Assembly (NCBI GenBank): GCA_023432985.1
Contig: JAEZEQ010000070.1
Coordinates: 1-5,564 of the forward strand
Direction of reading: 5' to 3'
From: Bacteroidota bacterium
Lineage (GTDB): Bacteria > Bacteroidota > Bacteroidia > CAIKAF01
DNA: 5,564 nt
The number at the start of each line of letters is the position of its first letter. Position 1 is the stretch's first letter. The position numbers and the translations under genes were made by a program. This document shows, piece after piece, positions 1-5,564 of the stretch. Under the pieces are notes generated by a model. The model worked only from the letters and a program-made list of their open reading frames with translations. It was not told the DNA's origin and made no database searches.

Positions 1-19
1 GCTTTAGTTTCGGTATTTT

Positions 20-43
20 TTACAAATGTGTAAATATTTGTAA
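20..43. promoter_or_regulatory. Inverted repeat, possible operator of the HTH gene
   Basis: Perfect 8-bp arms TTACAAAT (20-27) and ATTTGTAA (36-43) are separated by 8 bp. The repeat lies just upstream of the putative -33 element of the HTH gene. The left arm shares the octamer ACAAATGT (22-29) with a second copy at 58-65, which lies inside the promoter. Paired dyads in this position suit a dimeric HTH regulator, possibly the product of the gene itself. Binding is inferred. The region is AT-rich, so some of the symmetry may be chance. Confidence 0.35.
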
Positions 44-52
44 GTTAATTGC

Positions 53-81
53 TTGACACAAATGTAAATTTACTATTTTTG
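53..81 (+). promoter_or_regulatory. Putative Bacteroidota-type promoter of the HTH gene
   Basis: TTG at 53-55 and TATTTTTG at 74-81 are separated by 18 bp. The second element fits the Bacteroidota -7 consensus TAnnTTTG exactly, and the TTG fits the -33 element. The box ends only four bases before the ATG at 86, so transcription would start at or very near the start codon and give a leaderless or nearly leaderless mRNA. The perfect 10-bp palindrome GTAAATTTAC (64-73) fills the spacer between the two elements, the usual place for a repressor to block RNA polymerase. Confidence 0.45.
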
Positions 82-83
82 TC
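55..83. promoter_or_regulatory. Nested dyad overlapping the promoter, possible operator
   Basis: Outer arms GACACAAAT (55-63) and ATTTTTGTC (75-83) are complementary at 8 of 9 positions and enclose the perfect palindrome GTAAATTTAC (64-73). The dyad covers the spacer and the -7 element of the putative promoter. It shares ACAAATGT with the upstream inverted repeat at a 36-bp offset. The two dyads could be a two-site operator for autoregulation. This is inferred from position and symmetry only. Confidence 0.35.
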
Positions 84-85
84 CC

Positions 86-475
86 ATGGAAGGCATACAA
101 ATACGCTTAAAAAAGATAATTGGGGACGAAAACATGACAGCCGGAATTTTTGCTGAGCGGATTGGTGTTTTGCCTTCGGCATTAAGTCATGTTCTTTCGG
201 GGCGCAATAAACCCGGTGCAGATTTTTTGGAAAAATTGCTTCGCGCCATTCCATATATTAATGCAAATTGGTTGTTGACCGGGGAAGGTTTGCCCTATTT
301 GCCGGCCTCGAATATGCCCGAATTTTCGCCCGATTCAATCGAACCTGAAATAAAAAAGCCACAAGAAGAAGCGCCAAAATGGGTTCCAAAGCCTGCTGCT
401 TCAGAAAAGAAATTAAGCCGGGTTATTCTAATCTACGATGACCATAGTTTCGAAGAATTCCGAAAAGATGTATAA
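86..475 (+). CDS. XRE/CI-like helix-turn-helix transcriptional regulator
   Basis: The 129-residue protein has an N-terminal XRE/lambda-repressor-type DNA-binding domain at about residues 4-68. Helix 2 of the HTH is near A19-I26 and the recognition helix is within P30-L37, followed by the typical SGRNKPG turn. The domain ends in NANWLLTGEG (59-68), a common ending in phage-CI-like and Bacteroidota XRE regulators. A Pro/Glu/Lys-rich linker (about 71-110) leads to a short hydrophobic-acidic tail, RVILIYDDHSFEEF (about 112-125). There is no peptidase or ligand-binding domain. The ATG at 86 is preferred because the next Met (residue 17) would remove helix 1. The protein is cytoplasmic and its target genes are unknown. 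The dyads just upstream make autoregulation plausible. The conserved-looking tail may bind a partner or mediate dimerisation, but nothing in the sequence tests that. Confidence 0.85.
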   Translation: MEGIQIRLKKIIGDENMTAGIFAERIGVLPSALSHVLSGRNKPGADFLEKLLRAIPYINANWLLTGEGLPYLPASNMPEFSPDSIEPEIKKPQEEAPKWVPKPAASEKKLSRVILIYDDHSFEEFRKDV

Positions 476-568
476 ATCCTATGTTTGAAAAGACCGGACT
501 TATATTTCAATGCGATACATAGAAGCGTACAGCAAACAAATACATATATTGGACAGTGCCGGGAAAGA
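476..568. other. Convergent intergenic spacer without a recognisable signal
   Basis: These 93 bases separate the ends of the HTH gene (+) and the lipoprotein gene (-). I see no strong hairpin followed by a T-run on either strand and no credible small ORF, so how the two converging transcripts terminate is not evident. Confidence 0.5.
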
Positions 569-1561
569 TTATTCAGACTTAGGTAAAACTTTTATATAAT
601 ACTGATAAGTAGCCTGTTTCATTTCACCACTTTTGGGATCCGGATATTGTATAATCCCTTTAATACGTTTTCTTCCTGCTTCATCAGCCTTAAAACGATA
701 TGAAGCTTCTCCATTTTTTATGGATCTAATGGTATCTCCGTTAATAATATAGGTTAAATTATCCTCATTTCTCCAGGCTTTTAATCCCATTTTCAATACC
801 ATTTCTTCCCCCTCGTTTACTTGATCTGATTCGGCATACATATAAGGTGCAACATTACTGAAAACATAAGATGGAAAACGTATATTATCAATCAAATATG
901 CGTAATAATTCAGGCGTGTTTGCATCAATCGTCTTTCAATTTGCTTCAATTCGTTTATACAGGCGGCAATGGGAGCATAAATCAGCGCCCTGTCTTCCCA
1001 ATAAACCGGATTGGGTGCATTGGGACTGCTGGGGTCGGTAATAGCCTGAAAGCTCCATACACTGTCCTCCGCTTCCAACAAATATTTGGGGTTACTTAGA
1101 CCAAGATTTAGTTCCTTTATAGAAATAGCCAATTCCGATGCAATGCTTCCAGTTACACCTCTTAAATAAGCACTGTTTTGTTCATTAGAGTGCGGGGCGG
1201 GAATAGAATCAAATAAAAATTTGCCCTTTTCATAACCCGGAACTTTGCTTTCCAGATCAAACTGAATTTTCTGTATTCCTGTATAAATTTTATCCCAATC
1301 TGTGTCGAATTTTTTCTTTTTTCGCTGCAAGGGATGATTTTCTTCGGTATAATTTTCCAGCAATAAACCCAGTTCCAAATCTTTGCTTTTCAGCTTTTTA
1401 TTCAAAATATCTATTTCATATAAAGCATTGTCGTATTGCCATTGGAATGGAGCACTGTATTCGGCAGTACTCATGGTGACTACTTGTTCCTTTTGTGGTT
1501 CAAGGCAAGAAAAAATGAAAACGGGCAGACCAATAAGTCCAATATAAAGTGCTTTTTTCAA
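569..1561 (-). CDS. Putative lipoprotein resembling the N-terminal half of GldM/PorM
   Basis: The 330-residue product starts with a lipoprotein signal: MKK, a hydrophobic stretch, then FIFSC with C19 as the likely lipidated cysteine. Phe at -2 is not the commonest lipobox residue. Residues about 35-235 are mostly charged helix, with a heptad-like stretch near 45-65. Residues about 236-330 look like a small beta-sandwich: NVAPYMYAESDQVNEGEE, then INGDTI, NGEASYRF and YQYYIKV. This order (long helical domain, then an Ig-like domain opening with 'V..Y..GEE') resembles the periplasmic D1-D2 part of GldM/PorM, which spans the periplasm in the type IX secretion/gliding motor. GldM instead has an inner-membrane helix and is about 500 residues long; here the membrane helix is replaced by a lipid anchor and the last two domains are missing. 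No gldK, gldL or gldN is adjacent. The start codon is TTG; an in-frame TAG lies a few codons upstream, and the next Met (residue 30) would lose the signal peptide. Role unknown. Lipoprotein call fairly secure, GldM relation moderate. Confidence 0.72.
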   Translation of the reverse strand: MKKALYIGLIGLPVFIFSCLEPQKEQVVTMSTAEYSAPFQWQYDNALYEIDILNKKLKSKDLELGLLLENYTEENHPLQRKKKKFDTDWDKIYTGIQKIQFDLESKVPGYEKGKFLFDSIPAPHSNEQNSAYLRGVTGSIASELAISIKELNLGLSNPKYLLEAEDSVWSFQAITDPSSPNAPNPVYWEDRALIYAPIAACINELKQIERRLMQTRLNYYAYLIDNIRFPSYVFSNVAPYMYAESDQVNEGEEMVLKMGLKAWRNEDNLTYIINGDTIRSIKNGEASYRFKADEAGRKRIKGIIQYPDPKSGEMKQATYQYYIKVLPKSE

Positions 1562-1721
1562 TGGTAAAGGCTATTATGAATTGTGTGGGCGAAATTAGAT
1601 ATTTTAAACTTATTTTCTCTATGTAAATTTATTTTCTGTGAGCTCCATAGTTCAACTGAAATAATTATTTGTTTTGTCGCCGGCAATATATGAAATTTGT
1701 GCCTTTGTTTTAAAGCAGGTT
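1562..1721. other. Divergent intergenic region between lipoprotein gene and uvrA
   Basis: This 160-bp AT-rich spacer must hold the promoters of both divergent genes. On the minus strand, TAATTTCG (complement of 1590-1597) is one mismatch from the TAnnTTTG consensus, but no good -33 TTG lies at the right distance. No convincing match to the consensus precedes uvrA. A 9-bp direct repeat TTATTTTCT occurs at 1610-1618 and 1629-1637, which could easily be chance in such AT-rich DNA. Confidence 0.4.
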
Positions 1722-4559
1722 ATGTCGGAAGAAAGGATTGAAATATACGGGGCAAGGGAGCACAATTTGAAGAATATTCATTTGCAGATACCGCGAAATG
1801 CCTTGGTTGTGTTCACGGGGCTAAGTGGCTCGGGTAAAAGCAGTCTGGCTTTTGACACCATTTATGCCGAAGGACAAAGGCGTTATCTGGAAAGTTTTTC
1901 GTCTTATGCTCGTCAGTTTTTAGGTTCGGGCGAAAGACCTGATGTCGACAAAATCAATGGTTTATCTCCGGTTATTTCGATCGAACAAAAAACAACGTCC
2001 AAAAACCCCCGGAGTACGGTCGGCACCGTAACCGAAATATATGATTTCTTGCGTTTACTCTTTGCCCGTGCTGCAACGGCTTATTCATATGAAACGGGGG
2101 AGGTCATGGTACGTTTTACAGACGAGCAGATTTATCAATGGATTATTCAGGATTATAGCGATAAGGAGATTCATTTTTTATCTCCTATAGTGAAAGGGCG
2201 TAAGGGTCATTATAGAGAATTGCTCGATAAAGTAAGAAAACTAGGCTTTATTTCGGCGCGTATCGATGGGGAAATAACCGATATTTCATTTGGAATGCGC
2301 CTGGATCGTTATAAAGTGCATGATGTTGAATTATTGGTGGACACGGTTCTGATCAACGAAAAAAACACCAACCGAATCAAGCGTAGCCTTCAAACAGCGT
2401 TGAAGCAGGGTAAGGGTACGATAATGTTGATGGATGCGGCGGGTGATAAAGCTTCCGTACGCCATTTTAGTCGCCATTTGATGTGTCCAAGTTCGGGCAT
2501 TTCCTACGATGAACCTGCACCCAATTTGTTTTCCTTCAATTCGCCCTATGGAGCGTGTACGACCTGCAGTGGTTTAGGTACGGTATTGAAATTGGAAATA
2601 GCCAAAATTATTCCTGATCCCAAAAAGTCGATCAAACAAGGGGCTATAGAACCACTGAAAGACAGTAAGAATACGTGGATTTATAAGCAAATCGAACAAA
2701 TAGGCAAGAATCATGGTTTTAGTCTGACCACACCAGTTGAGGATATTCCGGAGGATGGATTAAAAGCCATTTTATATGGTTCCGAAGAGATAGTCAAAAA
2801 TGAGGATTCGGAAGGAATGCACACTACCCGTATGCAGTTCGAAGGAATAGCGCAGTTTATTCAAAGGCAGCTTGAGGAAGAAAATTCGGCTCCCCTTGCA
2901 CGATGGGCGCTGAGCTTTATGGAAAGAAAAAGCTGCGATGATTGCGGAGGCACACGATTGAAAAAAGAAGCCCTGCATTTTCGACTTCTCGATAAAAATA
3001 TTGCCCAATTGGCCGCTATGGATATAGGGGAATTGGCTCGTTGGATGGGCGATTTGGAAGCGAAGTTGGGCGAAAGACAAGCCATTATAGCCCGGGAAAT
3101 ATTGAAGGAAATTCACAAACGGATTGGTTTTTTGCTGGATATTGGGCTGGATTATTTGAGTTTGGACCGGGCTGCGGGAACTTTATCCGGCGGAGAAAGT
3201 CAGCGTATTCGCCTGGCTACGCAAATCGGATCTCAGTTGACCGGGGTATTGTATATACTCGATGAACCCAGTATTGGACTCCATCAGCGCGATAATGATA
3301 AGTTGATTGCATCCTTGAAAAAACTGGTGGAAACAGGAAATTCGGTTATCGTGGTGGAGCATGATAAGGATATGATACTGGCTGCCGATTATGTGGTCGA
3401 TATTGGGCCGGGAGCCGGTGTGCACGGGGGAAAGATTGTGTCGGAAGGAAATGTGAATGAGCTATTGAAAACACATTCGCTAACAGCCCAATATTTAAAC
3501 GGCGAAAGAGCGATTGAAATCCCTGAAACACGCAGAAAGGGAAATGGGAAATATATCGAATTGAAAGGAGCCACAGGAAATAACCTGAAAAAGGTGAATT
3601 TGAAAATCCCCCTGAATACGTTTACGGTGGTAAGCGGTGTGTCGGGTAGTGGAAAATCGACACTGATACAAGAAACCCTTCAGCCAATTCTTAGTCAGCA
3701 TTTCTACAGAAGTATAGAGAATCCATTGCCTTATACTTCTTTTAAAGGGTTGGAACATATCGATAAGGTTATCAGCATAGACCAAAGTCCGATCGGACGT
3801 ACGCCGCGCAGTAACCCCGCTACATACACCAAACTATTCGACGAAATTAGAGCCTTGTTTGCAGAACTCCCCGAAGCAAAAATAAGAGGATATAAACCCG
3901 GAAGATTTTCATTTAATGTGAAAGGTGGCCGTTGCGAAACCTGTATGGGGGCTGGAGTTAGAACCATAGAAATGAATTTTCTCCCGGATGTACACGTACA
4001 ATGCGAAACATGTAATGGAAAGAGATATAACCGCGAAACCCTTGAGGTACGATATAAAGGGAAGAGTATCAGCGAAGTGTTGAATATGACTATGGAATCG
4101 GCTTCGGATTTCTTTGAAGCAATCCCATCTATTTATCGGAAAGTAAAAACTTTATGTGATATAGGGCTGGGTTATATAACCTTGGGTCAGAGTGCGGTTA
4201 CTTTGTCGGGCGGTGAGGCACAGCGGATTAAATTAGCGTCCGAGCTGAATAAAAAAGATACGGGGAGTACGCTTTATATTCTTGATGAACCAACAACGGG
4301 TCTGCATTTCGAAGATATTCGCATTTTGCTTAATGTATTGAACGAACTAACAGATAAGGGCAATACGATAGTAGTAATCGAGCATAATCTGGATGTAATA
4401 AAGGCTGCTGATTGGATAATTGATTTGGGACCGGAAGGCGGACAAAATGGGGGCGAAATTGTGTTTAATGGAACACCCGAACAAATGATTATGTCTAAAA
4501 AAACGGGATATACCGCAAAGTTTTTAAAGAAAGATTGGGAAAGTATGTCCGGTAAATAA
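1722..4559 (+). CDS. uvrA: UvrABC excinuclease subunit A (UvrA)
   Basis: UvrA is the dimeric, tandem-ABC ATPase that finds bulky DNA lesions with UvrB and loads UvrB at the damage in nucleotide excision repair; it is cytoplasmic. From the ATG at 1722 the protein has 945 residues, a normal length. Visible motifs: Walker A1 GLSGSGKS (33-40), UvrB-binding region (about 120-245), ABC signature LSGGE (488-492), Walker B1 ILDEP with D514/E515, Walker A2 GVSGSGKS (639-646), the DQSPIGRTPRSNPATY block, C-terminal zinc module with C738, C741, C761 and C764, signature LSGGE (828-832), and Walker B2 with D855/E856. CxxC pairs also occur at C279/C282 and C405/C408. In the N-terminal zinc module the first pair is reduced to C255-x-x-S258. 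The frame stays open upstream to a TTG at 1674, but homologues begin at the MSEERIEIYGAREHNL equivalent, so 1722 is preferred. No SOS-type operator was recognised. uvrA stands alone, without uvrB or uvrC nearby. Confidence 0.98.
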   Translation: MSEERIEIYGAREHNLKNIHLQIPRNALVVFTGLSGSGKSSLAFDTIYAEGQRRYLESFSSYARQFLGSGERPDVDKINGLSPVISIEQKTTSKNPRSTVGTVTEIYDFLRLLFARAATAYSYETGEVMVRFTDEQIYQWIIQDYSDKEIHFLSPIVKGRKGHYRELLDKVRKLGFISARIDGEITDISFGMRLDRYKVHDVELLVDTVLINEKNTNRIKRSLQTALKQGKGTIMLMDAAGDKASVRHFSRHLMCPSSGISYDEPAPNLFSFNSPYGACTTCSGLGTVLKLEIAKIIPDPKKSIKQGAIEPLKDSKNTWIYKQIEQIGKNHGFSLTTPVEDIPEDGLKAILYGSEEIVKNEDSEGMHTTRMQFEGIAQFIQRQLEEENSAPLARWALSFMERKSCDDCGGTRLKKEALHFRLLDKNIAQLAAMDIGELARWMGDLEAKLGERQAIIAREILKEIHKRIGFLLDIGLDYLSLDRAAGTLSGGESQRIRLATQIGSQLTGVLYILDEPSIGLHQRDNDKLIASLKKLVETGNSVIVVEHDKDMILAADYVVDIGPGAGVHGGKIVSEGNVNELLKTHSLTAQYLNGERAIEIPETRRKGNGKYIELKGATGNNLKKVNLKIPLNTFTVVSGVSGSGKSTLIQETLQPILSQHFYRSIENPLPYTSFKGLEHIDKVISIDQSPIGRTPRSNPATYTKLFDEIRALFAELPEAKIRGYKPGRFSFNVKGGRCETCMGAGVRTIEMNFLPDVHVQCETCNGKRYNRETLEVRYKGKSISEVLNMTMESASDFFEAIPSIYRKVKTLCDIGLGYITLGQSAVTLSGGEAQRIKLASELNKKDTGSTLYILDEPTTGLHFEDIRILLNVLNELTDKGNTIVVIEHNLDVIKAADWIIDLGPEGGQNGGEIVFNGTPEQMIMSKKTGYTAKFLKKDWESMSGK

Positions 4560-4562
4560 TAT

Positions 4563-4578
4563 AAAGCAGATCTGCTTT
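4563..4578 (+). terminator. 16-bp perfect palindrome after uvrA, possible weak terminator
   Basis: AAAGCAGATCTGCTTT is a perfect palindrome starting three bases after the uvrA stop codon. In RNA it can fold into a 6-bp stem with a GATC tetraloop. A run of only four T (4576-4579), partly within the stem, follows, so it is a weak intrinsic terminator at best. The position suggests a role in ending or protecting the 3' end of the uvrA mRNA. Confidence 0.4.
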
Positions 4579-4579
4579 T

Positions 4580-4911
4580 AAGTGCTTACTAATTTTATAA
4601 TACCCTTCTCTAATTTGAAAGACTAACCTAAATTTTAATTTCCCTGTATTGTTTTTTGGAAAGGGTGAATTTTGCAATCATGTAACTTTGTGTTTTCCAG
4701 GCATTTTTTCGAATGTTTTGCTTTGTTTTATGCATTTCTCTATTGTTTTTGGAATAGGTTTTTATTAATTTTCTTTTTACTCATTTCAACTCTGTTTAAA
4801 TTATTTCGGGTATTGAAAAGCTTATTTTTAAAGCCATAAATGGGAATAATTTGGGGTGATTGGGTTTAGTCCGGTCGGTAAAAAATAAGTTTATTTCAGA
4901 AAAATAGAGTA
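4580..4911. other. T-rich intergenic region, no gene recognised
   Basis: About 330 bp between uvrA and the GxxExxY gene, rich in T-runs on the plus strand and clearly lower in G+C than the flanking genes. I see no credible ORF, tRNA or structured RNA. Minor elements are a TAnnTTTG match at 4683-4690 and an AT-only dyad AAATAA/TTATTT (4883-4888 and 4891-4896) about 15 bp before the ATG at 4912. Confidence 0.5.
4683..4690 (+). promoter_or_regulatory. Possible -7 promoter box upstream of the GxxExxY gene
   Basis: TAACTTTG matches the Bacteroidota -7 consensus TAnnTTTG exactly. The nearest upstream TTG (4656-4658) is 24 bp away, longer than the usual spacing of about 18-21 bp. If used, it would give a leader of roughly 215 nt. 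Such an eight-base match can arise by chance in T-rich DNA. Confidence 0.2.
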
Positions 4912-5289
4912 ATGAGAGAAAATGTAATTTCGTTTAAGATAATTGGTGCTGCATTAAAGATCCATCGAACCTTAGGTCCGGGTTTGTTGGAGTCTGTTTA
5001 CGAAGCAGCGTTGATTCATGACCTAACAGAAATGGGATTAGAGGTTAAGAGCCAAGTCCCCATGCCATTTGTATATAGAGAAGTGCAACAAGGAGTGGGG
5101 TATAGGTTAGATCTGCTCGTGGAGAATCTGGTTGTAGTAGAAATAAAATCCATTTCCCATTTAGCCCCCGTTCATTTTGCCCAAACCCTGACATATCTCA
5201 AATTATCAAATAAAAAACTAGGCTTGTTGATTAATTTTAACAAGGTCTATTTAAGAGATGGAATCCACAGAATTGTAAATAGGCTATAA
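4912..5289 (+). CDS. GxxExxY family protein with PD-(D/E)XK nuclease-like core
   Basis: The 125-residue protein is full length for the GxxExxY family (PDDEXK_3-like). The family signature is at G24-x-x-E27-x-x-Y30 within LGPGLLESVYEAAL, after a typical opening helix (IIGAALKIHRTLG). The nuclease-like core follows: a beta strand with D67 (YRLDLLV), then E77-I-K79 (VVVEIKS), then a helix with Q91-x-x-x-Y95 (QTLTYLK), reminiscent of the QxxxY motif of RecB-like nucleases. All residues expected for metal-dependent phosphodiester cleavage appear present. The C-terminal LGLLINFNKVYLRDGIHRIV is also typical. No signal peptide or membrane segment is seen, so it should be cytoplasmic. The ATG at 4912 fits the family N-terminus; no strong Shine-Dalgarno is visible, only A-rich sequence, as is usual in Bacteroidota. 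The biological role of the family is not established as far as I know. The gene stands alone after a long T-rich spacer, and a 66-bp tandem repeat array begins one base after its stop codon. Confidence 0.93.
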   Translation: MRENVISFKIIGAALKIHRTLGPGLLESVYEAALIHDLTEMGLEVKSQVPMPFVYREVQQGVGYRLDLLVENLVVVEIKSISHLAPVHFAQTLTYLKLSNKKLGLLINFNKVYLRDGIHRIVNRL

Positions 5290-5290
5290 A

Positions 5291-5564
5291 ACCCAGTCCC
5301 GTCACCTTTTTGCGCTCTTTGCGTTTCTCTCTTTGCGAGAACCCATCACACTCTCCACCCGAACCCATCACCCCTTTGCGCTCTTTACGTTTCTCTCTTT
5401 GCGAGACCCCATCACACTCTCCACCCGAACCCATCACCCCTTTGCGCTCTTTGCGTTTCTCTCTTTGCGAGAACTCATCACACTCTCCACCCGAACCCAT
5501 CATCCCTTTGCGCTCTTTACGTTTCTCTCTTTGCGAGAACCCATCACGCTCTCCACCCGAATCC
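5291..5564. repeat. 66-bp tandem repeat array, runs off the right edge
   Basis: Four full units (5291-5356, 5357-5422, 5423-5488, 5489-5554) and the first 10 bases of a fifth are visible. The period is exactly 66 bp, measured from the recurring TTTGCGCTCTT. Units 2-4 are nearly identical, differing at only a few single positions; the first 20 bases or so of unit 1 are the most diverged, next to the gene. Each unit holds three TTTGCG/TTTACG elements and two copies of an ACCCATCAC-type motif (typically GAACCCATCAC) spaced 22 bp apart. The plus strand is about three quarters pyrimidine, and unit 2 is about 55% G+C, well above the surroundings. There are no unique spacers. In the opposite orientation the core reads CGCAAAG..CGCAAAGAGCGCAAAG, a motif I recall from intergenic repeats in several environmental bacteria. 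Total copy number is unknown because the window ends inside the array. Confidence 0.95.

Noticed and set aside
45..254. Minus-strand open frame over the HTH gene, and similar frames antisense to uvrA
   Set aside because: They overlap well-supported genes on the other strand, show no recognisable domains, and look like shadows of the coding frames.
1610..1637. 9-bp direct repeat TTATTTTCT in the divergent spacer
   Set aside because: Low-complexity AT-rich sequence makes such a repeat likely by chance, and it shows no symmetry or promoter-related placement.
1674..1721. N-terminal extension of UvrA from the TTG at 1674
   Set aside because: The 16 extra residues do not resemble UvrA. The family normally starts just before the IYGAREHNL motif, which matches the ATG at 1722.
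1598..1721. Bacteroidota-type promoter for uvrA
   Set aside because: Several partial matches such as GAAATTTG at 1692-1699 exist, but none keeps the TAnnTTTG pattern with a TTG at a suitable distance.
4495..4677. Minus-strand 60-codon open frame overlapping the end of uvrA
   Set aside because: No recognisable domain, overlap with the uvrA 3' end and passage through the palindrome at 4563-4578 make it an unlikely gene.
5237..5564. Minus-strand open frame encoding a 22-residue repeat (MGSGGECDGFSQREKRKERK-like)
   Set aside because: The 66-bp period is a multiple of three and the unit carries a stop trinucleotide only in one minus-strand frame, so open frames are expected on both strands without selection. 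The frame also runs antisense into the GxxExxY gene and has no promoter or start context. It stays open to the right edge, so a real repeat protein cannot be wholly excluded.
5291..5564. CRISPR array
   Set aside because: The repeats are contiguous and the whole 66-bp period is conserved. There are no variable spacers, and no cas genes are nearby.

Overview
The window looks like a chromosomal segment of a member of the Bacteroidota. The evidence is the AT-rich intergenic DNA with a TTG / TAnnTTTG-type promoter (the Bacteroidota housekeeping sigma consensus), a lipoprotein that resembles the N-terminal half of the gliding / type IX secretion protein GldM (PorM), and a UvrA of the form I recall from this phylum. 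The genus cannot be named from the sequence alone.

Layout from left to right: (1) A short promoter region with nested inverted repeats (20-83) drives a small XRE/CI-like helix-turn-helix regulator (86-475). (2) Converging on it is a minus-strand gene for a 330-residue putative lipoprotein with GldM-like features (569-1561). (3) A 160-bp divergent spacer leads into uvrA (best start 1722, stop 4559), the DNA-damage recognition ATPase of nucleotide excision repair and the one gene whose function is certain. (4) A 16-bp perfect palindrome lies three bases after the uvrA stop, followed by about 330 bp of T-rich DNA with no gene. (5) A GxxExxY-family protein with a PD-(D/E)XK nuclease-like core (4912-5289). 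(6) Starting one base after that stop codon, a 66-bp tandem repeat array (5291-5564) that runs off the right edge.

The genes do not form an obvious operon: orientations are +, -, +, + with sizeable spacers. The left two thirds look like ordinary chromosome. The right end has accessory character: a GxxExxY gene in an AT-rich surround directly abutting a pyrimidine-rich array of about 55% G+C. The GxxExxY-plus-array pair is the best candidate for an undescribed system. The stand-alone GldM-like lipoprotein and the compact, possibly leaderless and autoregulated HTH promoter are secondary points of interest.
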